Of a stretch of DNA of 64,000 nucleotides, positions 40,095 to 52,752 are shown in pieces. The notes under the pieces are model-generated. The model did not search any database. It saw only the letters and a program-made list of their open reading frames with translations, and had not been told where the DNA came from. The stretch is taken from NCBI GenBank assembly GCA_022829145.1, contig CM040752.1:25787586-25851585 (forward strand). Direction: 5' to 3'. Each line of letters opens with the position of its first letter. Position 1 is the stretch's first letter. A program made the position numbers and the translations under genes. This DNA comes from Albula goreensis (lineage: Eukaryota > Chordata > Actinopteri > Albuliformes > Albulidae).

Positions 40095-40639
40095 CGTGAA
40101 TCAGTGAGGCAAAGTGGAAGTTATTATTTGGATGGTAAAAGAATTCATCTGCAAAGTAAAGCTCCCGTGTGACCAGGCTTGGCTTGGCAGGGGGAGCTCC
40201 ATTAAGAGTTCAGCTGAGCTGTTGGGACAAAGGAAAATACTGAACTAATTTCCAAGTGCAGCACACACTTCCACAGAATATAAAGTAGATGAATGGATTC
40301 ACACGAAAGGGGAAAGCACTCATATGCTGGCTTTACCCATGCAGACAGATGTATCCGTATGTATCGAAACATGCCAATTTCTACAGACCTATGGAGAAAA
40401 GAGCAGTAACATATTTCATCGTTTTCATTGTAGGCACTTTATTTTACCTGGGGTTTCAGGGCAGCGGCAATCAGTGAAAATGGAGTACACACATAATGTA
40501 TTCTGTTGACATTTTACAAATAAAAATGGAAATCAATTAAATAAGTAAAAGTCTGGGCAAGACTAAACTGTCTGCTACTTTGATTAAGGTTTTTCTCCTG
40601 CCTGAGTTGGATAATGACTTCCAACCAAGCGCCCTCTGT

Positions 40640-41040
40640 CAGTGGCCATGCCCGCTGTGTTTTCCGATCAACTTTAGCTAAATACTAATTAATGAATGTT
40701 TAGTATGGGTGCCCTTTTTATTGAATCCCTTTGGTATAAACATTAATTACGGTTCATTCTTTTGTAGCGCCATCATCATTATTCCACTGCATCCCCCTCA
40801 GGACCATGAGCTAGGCTGGACCTGGTTGGAAACGACACTTGGAAGCTGATGCGAAAGACCTGGGACTCTACACAAGTGATGTTTGTGAGCGCAGATCAAA
40901 AAGCATTTACCTTTAGATGTTCCCTGTTATGAATATTCAATGTACTTATTGAAATCTAATTTAGATTTCCTTATCTCTGGGGTCTTTTAATCATTGCATA
41001 TTGCCCGAGGCTAGCACTGATTGACAGCCAAACTTTTGTG
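40640..41040. promoter_or_regulatory. Candidate conserved enhancer block
   Basis: TAATTAAT at 40686-40693, TTAATTA at 40743-40749, a near-perfect 19-base palindrome at 40951-40969 and a PBX-MEIS/PREP composite site TGATTGACAG at 41018-41027 lie within 400 bases of non-repetitive sequence. The motif density is the highest I saw in the desert. Confidence 0.38.
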
Positions 41041-42379
41041 AAGAGGAGGGGAGAAGGGTTCTTGTGATGGAGATGTGAACTCCGGTGTAAATCATGCAAG
41101 TATAAAAGTGGTGAGGATTTTTTTAAAGCCTACTCGCAAGCAAAGTGGGTACGGTCATATTTTTGTTGTAAATATAGGTATGTGTTACATTATAGTAGGA
41201 TCTAGACATCATGCTGTAGCCAATCAGATGATTGGGTATATATCAAAAAGTATCAAAATATAAACCAAATGAGGCCATGTTAATGTTATATAAATGCCTT
41301 TTCAGATCAGACTTATGGTTTTGTGTGCAGTTGAGAGCATCAAAGATACAGAGCCTATTGAAAAAGTATGAGGAAGGGAAAGTAAATTAGCTCCTGATGC
41401 AACACTGAAAAGGTACAAGAAAGAACAATTTAAGTTTTGTAAAAGGATAGGCTTTGATTTCGGGGATTTAATTTGGGTTTTTAGCATGGAAGAAAGGAAT
41501 TCAAAAAGAGAACTGATTTTGTGCATTCAGTTCTGTCTGCAGAACAATGGGGCATACGTGGAAACTATATGCACTGATATCAGGAAGGCTTTTTCCCCAT
41601 AAACAGTTGTCAGAGCAGAGCGTGCCAGGTCACATGCTAGGGGCAGAGACCGTCGGGATGCTTGTGTTTATGACAGATGCAGTGCTGTATACTCTCTAGT
41701 TAGTCAGGCAAATGGCAAACCTTGATGGGCTTGTTATATATTCTTATGTTGCTTTGTTCTAACACAGAGACATTGGCCAGCCTTAAATACTACCTCAAAT
41801 GAAGACAAATTAATGTGGCATTACTGTTAAATGTCATTTTACCATGATATCTATTTATGTATAGTTCTGAATGTTGCTCATAGTAATGTCTATGTAAGGT
41901 AAACCAATATATGGTGTACATTCAAAGTGGAAGAGATATTGTATTTCACAGGCCTAAGTCATTTCAGTGTGTCTTTCTTGAATGAACTTTGAGAGAAAAC
42001 TTTTGCATATGAGTTGAGGGCAGGGGGTAGTTAACAGGGAGCCATAGGAATGGTGCAATGGTCATCAGCTCTCAGTGATAGGACGTTTCTTGTATTCAGA
42101 ACTGAAAGGCAGCTTTCTAAAGTACTAGTGAGTTCTCGGGGACATATTCAAACAAACTATGCAATTAAAAAAGGCTCCTATCATTAAAAAGCGAGGGACA
42201 GGGAGAGCTGAGCAGTATAATTGCTCTCAGTATAAAGGCATTGTTAAGTGAGGCCCTTTGAAATGCTCAGAGATGATCAAAACTGGCCAGCATATGACCA
42301 CTCCCTGCCACAGGGAACACACCATATTGTTTTCTAAAATTACATTTCTTTAACATTTGTTCAAATGTGTTCGTCTCCG

Positions 42380-42640
42380 ATGCCATTATGGTTCATAGAC
42401 TCGGGCACAAGCGGCTTATTAATGCGAGAAGAGACGCTTTTGCTCTGTCGGCAGGGAAAACAGCCTATCATAATGGATATTCTTTGTTCTGTCGGTTGTA
42501 AAAAGCTGAAATAGACGAAAAAAGAAACCGAGTGTTAATAATCATCATTAGGTGTAAAGAAGTCGTATGTGTTTAACGTTTTGCTTGTGGCGATACTTTA
42601 ATGGGCTACAGAGTGTGAACATACGGTTAACACCTGACCA
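42380..42640. promoter_or_regulatory. Candidate conserved enhancer block
   Basis: High-complexity sequence with several CpGs in AT-rich surroundings and words such as GGCTTATTAATGCGAG and GTGTTAATAATCATCATTAG. Confidence 0.28.
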
Positions 42641-43149
42641 ATCAGTAAAAAAGGTCTGAGGGGAAAAACAGCGGAAAAAATGTTTTAATACAGGTGAATG
42701 GCATATCTAAGAAAAGTGATTAATGATTCCATATAGATATTTTCGATATTTTATTTTAATATAATTTCTACTGAATAGAAATGTGAACTGCAGTGTTCGT
42801 ATTGGTCTTTTTTCATTTCTTTCTTCTTGTTTATTGTTGAATGCTGAAAATGCAGAATTAAATTCAGAAATGTAATACAAACAAAGGCGTAATTTTTCTC
42901 CCACTGTGGGATTACCCTTGTCCACGTTTTCTCTTTGATTTGTGTCTCTGAAGATGTGAATAACCCTCATGTGCATGCTGACTTTTAATGGTAGAGCATT
43001 TGGGGAAGGGGGCACCCTAGGGCCAGCTGCAGCCTAGCTGTGCACACATAAATATCATCATGATTCCACTTCATTCAAAGTAATAATTTCCTTAAAACAC
43101 TTTTTTTCCAAGCATGTGCTACCAAATGATTCTATTGTACAAAGATGCT

Positions 43150-43540
43150 GCACCGCGCAGCCCCCTGATGGTGGGAATAGCTGTCCGTGAGGGGAAAGGG
43201 TTAAAGTTTAGCGAAAGGGGAAAGGGGTTGGCGGCGGTGCAGATTAGCATTAATGACAGGCCATTGTGAAGGCGTTTTCTCATCTGGCTGCATTGCAGAC
43301 ATTGGTATAGAGTTTTTAATGCGCAGGTGTGGTCGGGGTCCCTGAGGATTCTATTAAAATGGTGCCCCCGTGCTGCTCGGGCCTCTGCTCTTTATATTAA
43401 ACACCGGCCATATGCTGAGCAGGAGGCAAACAGCTGATGGAGTTTAATTGACAGCAATCAACACATCGGGGGCCTGTCCGCTGTGCCACCGCAAGGAGTC
43501 GACCTACTCCAGGGAAAATGAACAGGCGCAAGGCAGGGAG
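43150..43540. promoter_or_regulatory. Candidate conserved enhancer block with E-boxes
   Basis: Contains CCGGCCATATG (43404-43414), a CAGCTG E-box (43431-43436) and TAATTGACAG (43445-43454, homeodomain plus MEIS type), preceded by ATTAGCATTAATGACAGG. CATATG is a preferred E-box of the Olig/Bhlhe22/Bhlhe23 group, so autoregulation is possible. That link is an inference. Confidence 0.36.
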
Positions 43541-44379
43541 AAGCCTTTTCCAAGCCAGAGGTCATAGCCTCCAAAGGCCAATTCACACCAGGCAGGAGGC
43601 AGAGACTGAGACCACAGCGCCCTCAGACTGTGTTGCAAACAATTGACAGTGATATTTGAGGCCCAGTTTAAAAAAAAAAAAAAAAGTCAGCCTCATATCT
43701 TTCGTGTAAAAGGTAATGCTGAAAAGCGTATGTTTGACTTTAGATTTCATCAGATGCTTTTATTGCATTGCATTGACATATCGCATCTCACGCTGTGCCG
43801 TGCTGTGGGGGAAGCTTCAGTGGAGTTCATATTCCTCCGTGCACAGGTTGTCAAAACTACCCACAAAAGTACCCATCACGAGATGTGCCGAAGCAATACT
43901 ATGTACACATTCCATGAAAAAAACACAAGCCTGGTTATTCTGGAGATATGCTGACATAAGGTAGCCAATGTTTCAGGAGACCAGCTAGAAACATTTAATT
44001 TGTGATAAAAATGACATTAGCTATCACAGATATAAATATGTTTATCTTAACTGCCAAATTGTTTCAGGCAGTAATGAAAATACAGGCAGGAACTGGAAGT
44101 AATTATGATATACTGGATGATATTAGTAGACTATAATCAATATATTTATGCATATATTTCAATAACCCTCCATCCATGGGAGTGGCACAATGAGAATCAA
44201 ATATCAAAATATTTTTGCAAAATCAACAACAGCTGACGAGCGACCAGATCAGCAGTGTCCCCTAAATGAGACGCTGTCCAGTGTAATCCCCCTCAAATGA
44301 TCAGGCCATTTTTCCACTGGACCCTGAGCCCCTAACTGCACTTCTGCTTGTCCTACAGGCCTTTTTCTGAGGCCTGTAA

Positions 44380-44660
44380 CTTGTGCTCACTAATTAACAT
44401 TCAGATCAGAGACGATGAGGCACCCCTCCATGGAGGAAGGACATTCACTGAGACGGCGACACTGTGACATTGTCATTAACTTGATGTTAATTACTAATTA
44501 ATGGGGCTATTTCATTTACATGTAGCCCTCTCTCTCCTCTTGACGGGGCTCCTCGCTGAGAAGCCCCACTGAACCTAATAACGTGGGGGTGGTTCCTCTC
44601 ATTTGCCATGCAAGATAATTAAATACTTAGCCATTAGAAACATTTTAGTGTTTTTAAGCT
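44380..44660. promoter_or_regulatory. Candidate conserved enhancer block
   Basis: Two TAATTA sites sit one base apart (44488-44493 and 44495-44500) inside a longer TTAATTACTAATTAATGG. CACTAATTAACATTC lies upstream and GATAATTAAATAC downstream. Paired homeodomain sites of this kind are common in neural enhancers. Confidence 0.34.
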
Positions 44661-45022
44661 GCAGTAAAGCTGGATGCAGTGAACCTGGCATCTATGTGCC
44701 AATCATGGCCTTTGACTGAGGACCAACAGCAGCAGTTGAGGCAGAAGGTTTGCAAAAGTGTTGTGAAATGTGAGTTTGAAGCTGTGTTCTTCTGAACAGT
44801 ACAGGCCAAGAATCACAAGTTATACCACCAAATATAAATAAAGTATTTGATGTTCATTAAATATATGAAATAATAAGTAAATCAATAAGTGCATGAGACT
44901 AAAATTTTGTAATATTACCTGAGTAAATTTCTGACACAGTTGCGTTTTTTCAGAATTCCAAGCTATGCATTTTCTGTCTACTGTGGAACTCTGTGCACTT
45001 GAACACGAACACGTACACGAAG

Positions 45023-45048
45023 ACACACACACACACACACACACACAC
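45023..45048. repeat. (CA)n microsatellite
   Basis: About 13 CA units. Confidence 0.9.
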
Positions 45049-47639
45049 AGAGCCTGATGTTTTAGAACCATTGATAGAGACAGAGTAAAGTGACAGAGTG
45101 AACAGGAATCAGACACTGGCAGATACTAGGCTGCACACAGTATATAATACCCACACTCTTGCACTGCACATTGCCCAGGAGGTCTTTTTGTGGCATAACC
45201 CTGAGGGGTGGGAGCCTCTGAGTTGGAATATGCTGTTTGCAATCTCCTTCCCTCCACTGCTAAATTACATCAACTTTATTCCTTCAAATAACTGACAACA
45301 GCTGCCATAAATATATCTTAAGGCATTCCAGCTATCTTCTCACTTTCATTATCATGTATGTTTTAACATGTCCTTAATTTGTGTTGAACGGGCATTTGTC
45401 ATTTTTTTCAATATAGTTAGAGACTACATCTGAAAAAAACACTGATTTTACACTTTCGTCATTGTGCATTTTGGCTGCATTATTGTTGTACAAAATACTG
45501 GTTTTACAGGGGTTGCTTTCACATGCACACAAACTTCTTGCACTGGGTCTATCTTAGAGAATGACATCCATGTACCCAAAATGCTGCAGGGTGAAGCACT
45601 TAACTGCACACATTTAGAGTTCCGTCCGCCAGAAGAGACATGTGTCAACTGAGATGTGCATGTCGTCCTGTGTCAGTCAGATCCTTGGGACACTAAAGGG
45701 ACTGGACTCGTGCATTTTCAAGACCGGATGAGGTGCTTTTCCAAAACAATTACCTTCTGCAAGGAACTGTGACTGTCTCACTGGGTCGTGATGAGCCAGC
45801 CAGCTTACCCTCCTTCAGGCAGATCCTGAAGATTAATTCCCCTTCCACTATAATCCAGCTTCACCTTTGCTGTGTATTAGGAAAGATTACATTACATTCA
45901 TGCTATAATATATTCCAAGTATTTATAGAAACATACATTTAAATGATTGTGAGAAGATTTTGTTTGGCTTGCTTATGGGTGGTATTTATTTCCATGCCTG
46001 ACAGAAGGAATTTTTATTTTGAAAAATGCAATTTTGTTCTGTTGATTCACCTCAGAGCCCAGCCTATCAGCTCTTGTGATGCTGAATAATATGTGTAAGG
46101 CTGAGAGGCACAGAGTCAGAGAAATCTACCAGGGCACTGACCACAGGCTGAATTACTCCCTTTTGGTCTCTTCATTTTAATCAGAACCACAGTGAAGGCC
46201 CTGCTGATACATGCCTCACTGACAGCAAGTCTGTTTGCCTGCATGTTTTTGGGAAGCCAACTTCACATGTCTACTGGTGTTGACTTGAGATATTGACCTG
46301 GAGGTAATAGCTTGCATTCAATGGTAGATTTATATCAAATCATATTAAAAAACACAAACAATTTATTTAAGTTCATATCCTCTCATTTCTTACAGGTCAG
46401 GGTCACAGATATTTTAAGTCACGTCAACACATTTCATAACAAAGCTACAGAGACAACTATACACAAGAGGTTCTAGTTTTAGAGAGAGGCGCTTTCCCTC
46501 AGCTGCCCTCAGAGATGGGGCTGAGGTGTCAATAGGCTGCGTCTGTGTGCCAGAGGAGATGGGGGTGGAGTCCCAAGAGAGGCCCAGTCCTATAGCCTGC
46601 AGTGGGACTGTGCCAGGAGGAACGGGGTTAACCACTCCTGCTGTGAGGCCTGCCTACCCACCCCTTCCCTTTCAGATTGGATCAAGGGTCTCGTCATGTC
46701 TGTGCTATGGATATTAACACAAATTGGTATAACGTGTGGCCATTGTTAACTAGCTCAGAGGTAAATGAAATTATTACATGAAGAGTACCATCCCCTCCTC
46801 CACACACACAGTTAGAGACAGGATGGTGGCCCCTTTAGTGGTTGTCACACCCATCTACTGTAAAAGACAGTCGTCTCAGGCTTTACTATCGCTTTACAGG
46901 GATTAAAATGGATTCTTTCTCCTTACAGTGCCGGCTGGATTCTAACAAGAGAAGTGTGAACACAAGTATGGAAGAAAGTATACACATAGAACTTAAGGGT
47001 ATGGGATAAATAGCATTTGTGTCATTAATTATACCAATTATGAATTACATCTTGAATCTGACATGTGTACTTGGCATTTCAAACTTTAAAAAAATGATAT
47101 ATGTGAAGAACTGTGAAACACAATGCATGTTAAATAAAACAGACTTGAAATTTGGATGAAACCATTGTTTAAATGTGTTTAAGATTACAGGTGAAAGTCA
47201 TTCACTGCACACAGAAATCATCACTTTTGATGAGAAGATAATGAAAGCACATCATGCAAAGTAACAGCGCTCTCACAGTTAAGCCCCTCTTCAAACTGGA
47301 CCTGGGGTATGGTTCACACGCAAAAGAACAGAAGGCCACAGCAGATGACAATCAGTTACTCGTACAGTCACTCACACACATACAGCTAAAAGAGAAGGTG
47401 ATAAAAGATGCTGGACTGAATGTGATATATAGAAAGACTAATCGTAAAAGTCACATTTTGTATTTTGCACTGTTTTCAAAGAATGCTGTAAACACTGTAA
47501 ACCAGGATGGATGTTCATTACATCAGCTGAAACATGTACCCTCACCACCCTTGCTCATCCTAACTCATGTCCTATCACTACAGAAGAGTGCATCTTTGTT
47601 TGATTTTTGGCAATGATGCATAGATTTGCACCCTCAAAT

Positions 47640-47910
47640 AATGGTGATTCTTGATCTCCCTTTCTCCTCCATGCCACAAGGAGGGCCATCGCCATCTGTC
47701 TCTATGGTAACCTGTGCCGGTCCCGGGAGAAGGGTGACTGGCGCCTGGCCGTTCACACACCACAGTGCCAGATAACCAACATGGCACACAGCACCCGGCC
47801 ATATGGTGCCTCCCCATACGTCCTGAGAGCCTGTGTTTCTCAATAACGTGAATGGGGGACCGCCCAACGCCAGCTGACAGGCCGTGGTGAAGCGGGTGCA
47901 TTACCGGTAC
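47640..47910. promoter_or_regulatory. Candidate regulatory block with X-box-like and E-box motifs
   Basis: About 270 CpG-containing bases carrying an RFX X-box-like sequence GTCTCTATGGTAAC (47698-47711, about 11 of 14 positions) and CCGGCCATATG (47795-47805). The same 11-mer occurs at 43404-43414. No coding frame is supported. Confidence 0.33.
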
Positions 47911-49667
47911 TGTATTAAACACACAGTATTAGCATGGCTTTCATAATCCCTTTTACAGTCATCCGCTGCCAGGGATGTCTGTCGCCTCTTCACATTGTGT
48001 GCTTTTCTGGAATTGTTTACCGAGGATATGGGTGTAACCCAAAAACTACATATGCGGTACAGCGTGCCAGTGCAGTCTGATGGCTGCATGTGGATCTGTA
48101 TTTTACTCTAGCACTCATCTTGCCCTACAATGCCACATGACAGTACAGGCGGCCCTCTACAGCATGTGAAGGGACATTCGCTGGAGAGTGGATACATGCA
48201 GAGTGAGGCCGCAGGATGACTCTTTTTAATGATTTGATTTCAGAAAGATAAAAATACAGACCGTGCAGAAGGAATGGAGGAGGAGAGAGTCACGAATCTT
48301 CAGCTGGGAGATGCACACAGTCACACTCATGAGTGCACACACACAAACACACACCTGTACTTTAACACTCAAATTCATGCACCTGGACAAATAAAAGACA
48401 AACTTAGCTGTCAATAAACCCTGTTCTTGAGGGCAATAAAAGAGATGCAATTCAATAAGGCTTCCTTGCAAATGAAGGATAGATACAAGAAAACTAAAAG
48501 CAACAAACCCAGCCCAGGGACAATCAATGCTATGTTATTATTATTAAAATGTGAAAAGACAATTGCAACACCTTATTTTTTTATGTTTAGGTAGGAATTA
48601 CCCAAAAATGCTCAGGCCTGGATGCCGTGTGTGTAACCCATTATTGTCTCAGGAAACATTTCTTTTTTTAACTGAAATGTTCAATTGTATGGAAAGCCTA
48701 CATGAAGAAAACGTATATGCTTGAAACATCTATGCAGAGTTACAGGAGCTGTTAGTAAATATACTGCCTAACCCACAGCACATTCTGATTTACTCGGCCC
48801 TTCTTTATGAGGTGACCTGGATCTCTTGCACTGTGCTGCCCCCATCTGTCTAACTCATGACAACACAATAAGCCAAAACCATATCAATCTACTGCACCTA
48901 CTAACATCAATTTTCCATACTATTATTCCACATTGGCTCAATGTTCAGTTACATGCATTTTATGCACAGTGTATTAATTGAATTAGACAATTAGAAAATC
49001 ACATTTTCAAATGGCTGCTTGGTTCATCATATTGCCAGAATTTTACAGCTGGGTAGAATAGCTGTTTTATCACACCATAACCACAAACCAACCAGCCATG
49101 ATCAAAGACCAGTTTACAAGAACTGAAGTCAGAGAATGTTTTCTTTAACTTTTGTAAGAATGTAATTTCTGAGTAAAAAAAAAAATACCACACATTTTTT
49201 TTCTGTTTTAAACAGTTGATAAAATATATTTTTATTTAAAGTTCAACAAAATATGCTTATAAATACAATTCATTTTTCAAAGCAAAAAAGGAATACTGCA
49301 TTACTTAAATATTTTAGAAATCTGTTATCTTTCTGTATTGTACATCTTACATGTTTTTGTAGGAAAAAAACATTAACACTATTTGAAAGTCATGGGTTGA
49401 TGTCATACAGTTGAATCATTTTCTTATTCACCCCTGTTATTTACGATCCATGAATACTAAGATAGATGCTAGCCAGAGTAGTAAAATAAATGCAGAACAA
49501 AATAAAATAAGCTGAGTGAATCGTACTATATTATGCAGCTCAGACAAGCATATCTGACTTTGGGTCATATTCAAAGAATGGTGGAGACCATGTAAGTGTG
49601 TTATCTGAACTGGACCACGTACCAAAAAAAAAAAAAAAAAAGAAGTTGTATCCACTGGTTAGCAGTT

Positions 49668-49692
49668 TATCTATCTATCTATCTGTCTATCT
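49668..49692. repeat. (ATCT)n microsatellite
   Basis: About six ATCT/GTCT units. Confidence 0.85.
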
Positions 49693-51403
49693 AGCTTCAT
49701 CATTACCTGCTATTTGTCTCAGGTCTACATACAACTCTTGTTTGTGTTCTAATATCTAACAATATGCTTTTTTCATAAAGTTATTGGAATAAGGTTATGT
49801 AAAAATGTATTTACTGTGTATGTACGCAGACACATGAGCGTAGACACACATGTATATATACACAACATATATATATATATAGATATGTTTGTTGACTGCT
49901 TGTATTATCTATGTGACCTAAACGTGGTGCAGTGTAATGTCACACAACAGTAACAGTTACCAGCAGTTCTTGGAACTGATGGATTTAAGTTACACTGGGT
50001 GACTAAGGTGCCATTCAGACAGGAAAGGAAAATATATTTACAGGTTATTTGACCTTTGACCGACAGATCCCTGTGTTGAATTGTGAGAAGGAGAAAGTCT
50101 GAATGACCTTAATTAAAAAGGGATGGGCCAGGCTATCATATGTCCTACTTTCAAGGCAGCATATGAGATGGGGCCTCGTACTGCCCCACCACAGTAGATG
50201 CAGGTGAGGACCACTCATTACAGTTGAGCAGGCTTGCCTCCGGTGCTGGGTCACATGGGTAACCTGGCTCATCCCTTTCAGCGTTACAGAGAAACAGGAG
50301 ACAGCTCCACAGGAAGCCTGGGCTGTCTCATCCACATCACAGAACCCCGCCCCCCACCCGTCAACAATGATGTTGAACAGCTCATTTCACCTTTGCACCA
50401 ATGTCTTTGCATATTCTTACATTCAGTGTGCGTAACATGCCCATGTTGTGTTTAGCAAATCTGAAATAAATATTCAAAAATACAAACGTCATCCTGAAAT
50501 TAATATGAAATGTTGTGAAAACTGACCAAAAAAAAGAGCCAGTAACAAGTTGGTATAATGTCTTACCTATTCTAAAACGGAATATTATATTTTGCAGAGA
50601 ACGTTTAGCAATTTAGCACATTTTGCACAAAACGTGGACAGAAATAGGGTGTGACTGAAGCAGGGTAGTACCCAGTTCACACCAAATTCACTTATGTGTG
50701 AAAGTCACCACACTCACTTGGGATTTTAAATAATTTCTCTCAGTTGATAATATTACTTGAAAATGTATAGCTCAAACTAACAAGATAAATATTTACAATA
50801 AATGATGTAATGATAATAACAACAATAAGTTCATTTAGCATAAAAAAAAACAAATCAATATTTGGTCTCACACAAAATAACCCTACTGAGCCACTCTCTG
50901 TAGGATAAAGCTAAATACCGTACATTCATATTTGTGTTCTATTCACTGCACAGTCTGAATTAGCTCAGCTCCCAGCACTGCTGAACCAACCAGGAATGAG
51001 AAACAAAATATTCATGTACACAAAAATTAAGTTATGACATCAGAAGTTATTACAGGTCAGAAATCCTATTTTAATTGCTAAAAATTCTTAACATCTTAGC
51101 CAGGAACATTAACTGGGCATTAATCTTTACCAGGATCATTGCTGCTCCTAGCAGAGATGAAGATTTCCTGACTAAATTGTAGCCTTTGTAGTTTTTGCAT
51201 ACATTAACCCAAGGCTTTTAATAAGGAGAAACTAGTCTCGAAACCAACAAGGAACCAGATAGAACAACTTGCTGCCAGACTTAAGCAATTTTTACATGTG
51301 TGGCACATACAGATATGTAACTAATTTGAGAGATTGGAGAAATTGGAGAAACTGTCCAAGCACTTTTAGCGGGAGGATGCGGCCTTGCCAGCACTGGCAA
51401 AAC

Positions 51404-51426
51404 AAAAAAAAAAAAAAAAAAAAAAA
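51404..51426. repeat. Poly(A) run
   Basis: About 23 A bases on the plus strand, just beyond the likely end of slc17a9. It could be the tail of a retroposed sequence, but no body is recognised. Confidence 0.7.
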
Positions 51427-51549
51427 CAGCGCTTTCTGTCGTGATAAACAGCTGCCTTCCACACTGAGGACGTAATGTCTCAAGACGAACACAAGTGACA
51501 TATTCTCTCCAGCTGGGCCACACCCCTTCAAGTGACGGCTCAGAGAGCT

Positions 51550-52575
51550 CTCCCACCCCTCCTCTTTATTACATGGACACTTTCACAGTAAACATGATCA
51601 GTCAATCACCCAAAGGATGATCGCACACAAGGCTTCTGTACTTGATGAAAGAAAATGATAAATGTACAATTCTGGGGAAGAAACAATGCAATCAACGTAT
51701 CCAGCATAAATCGTGCATTTGTAACAAAAATAAAAGCTTTGGTTCTTTTTTTCTTTTACTTTACAGACTTGCGTAACATATTGAATCATATAAAAATGGC
51801 ATTCTGCGAAACTAGTGGTGTGTCTACGAAGAACACAGCCAGAAGCAATAACAGCAAGAGCATTTGCTAAGAACATGATAGCAGGTGAATTCTACAGTAA
51901 GTCAACAAAAGTGCAAGGCAATTAGTCATTTTTTAATTAGGTGCCACTCAAAGACGGCCACGTCTGAGGGAGCCGTGGCCCACCTGCAGTGACGGCTCTG
52001 CAGGTGTGAAATGAGTTGCACTCCCTGTTGCATCTCCACACAACGAGCGTCACTCGCCAGTACAAACCCAAAGCTGTCAGCTCATCAAGCCCCCCAGTCA
52101 TAGAGGCGAGTAGACACCACCACGATGCTGTCCCCATCTCTCACACATAAATCTAAAGCTCCTATATCAAAATAACCGCGTCTGTTATCCTGTAGCCTAT
52201 ATAAAAAAGTGCCAGCCCATGCCTTACTACCCCAAACTAAGTGAACTAAATTAATGAGACAGAAAAAAAGAATAATACCCAGGTCAGATGAAGTCAGTCA
52301 TTTTGAATCTGTGAGTTATTTGCCGTCTACCTCCTCCCCTAGTATATCAAGTTAAAAGAAGATGAGCCTTTGAATACAGAACTGGTAGTCCATAGAACCC
52401 ATTTCTCAAAGGCTATGGTCCATAGAACTTGAGGTTCACAGACCCTGTGGTCCATAAAACCCATGCCTCAAAGAACCCAGGGATTACAGAACCTGTGGTC
52501 CACAGAACTTGTAAATAACTGAACCTGTGGCTCGGCGAGCGAGTGTTTCCCTGGGGCACTGTGCCATCGGTGTGC
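51550..52575 (-). other. slc17a9: Probable slc17a9 3' untranslated region
   Basis: Follows the family-frame stop. A minus-strand AATAAA (plus TTTATT at 51565-51570) is a plausible poly(A) signal about 1 kb downstream. The proximal part (52388-52520) holds four diverged copies of a GTCCATAGAACC-like unit. The extent is inferred from the signal only. Confidence 0.4.
52388..52520. repeat. Degenerate direct repeat near slc17a9 stop
   Basis: GTCCATAGAACCC (52388), GTCCATAGAACTT (52418), GTCCATAAAACCC (52450) and GTCCACAGAACTT (52498) alternate in an ABAB pattern, with CTCAAAG repeated after the first and third copies. It looks like an old duplication of a roughly 60-80 base unit. Confidence 0.6.
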
Positions 52576-52752
52576 TCAGATATGAATATTGTGATACTTG
52601 GACTTGGCGCCTTCAATGTCAACACGCCGGGCCTCTGCGAATAACAGAAAGGTCCCCAGCCCCAGGAGGTTCACCACCGAGATGAGCGAACACTGACGCC
52701 CAGGACCCAGTGGCCTCGATCAAGTATCCCGAAAAATACACCATGATAACTC
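52576..52752 (-). CDS. slc17a9: slc17a9 coding exon 13, frame-shifted
   Basis: Begins in frame with GVIMVYFSGYLIEATGSW and ASVFA (helices 11-12). After codon 429 the frame is off by two bases: the read-through gives HLGGEPPGAGDLSVIRRGPAC and a stop at 52621-52619. The other frame instead continues SVVNLLGLGTFLLFAEARRV and ends DIEGAKSKYHNIHI at 52576, matching the family. Restoring one CT in a GCTCTCATC context would give exactly the human spacing. Either a sequencing or assembly error or a real variant that ruins helix 12. Confidence 0.9.
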
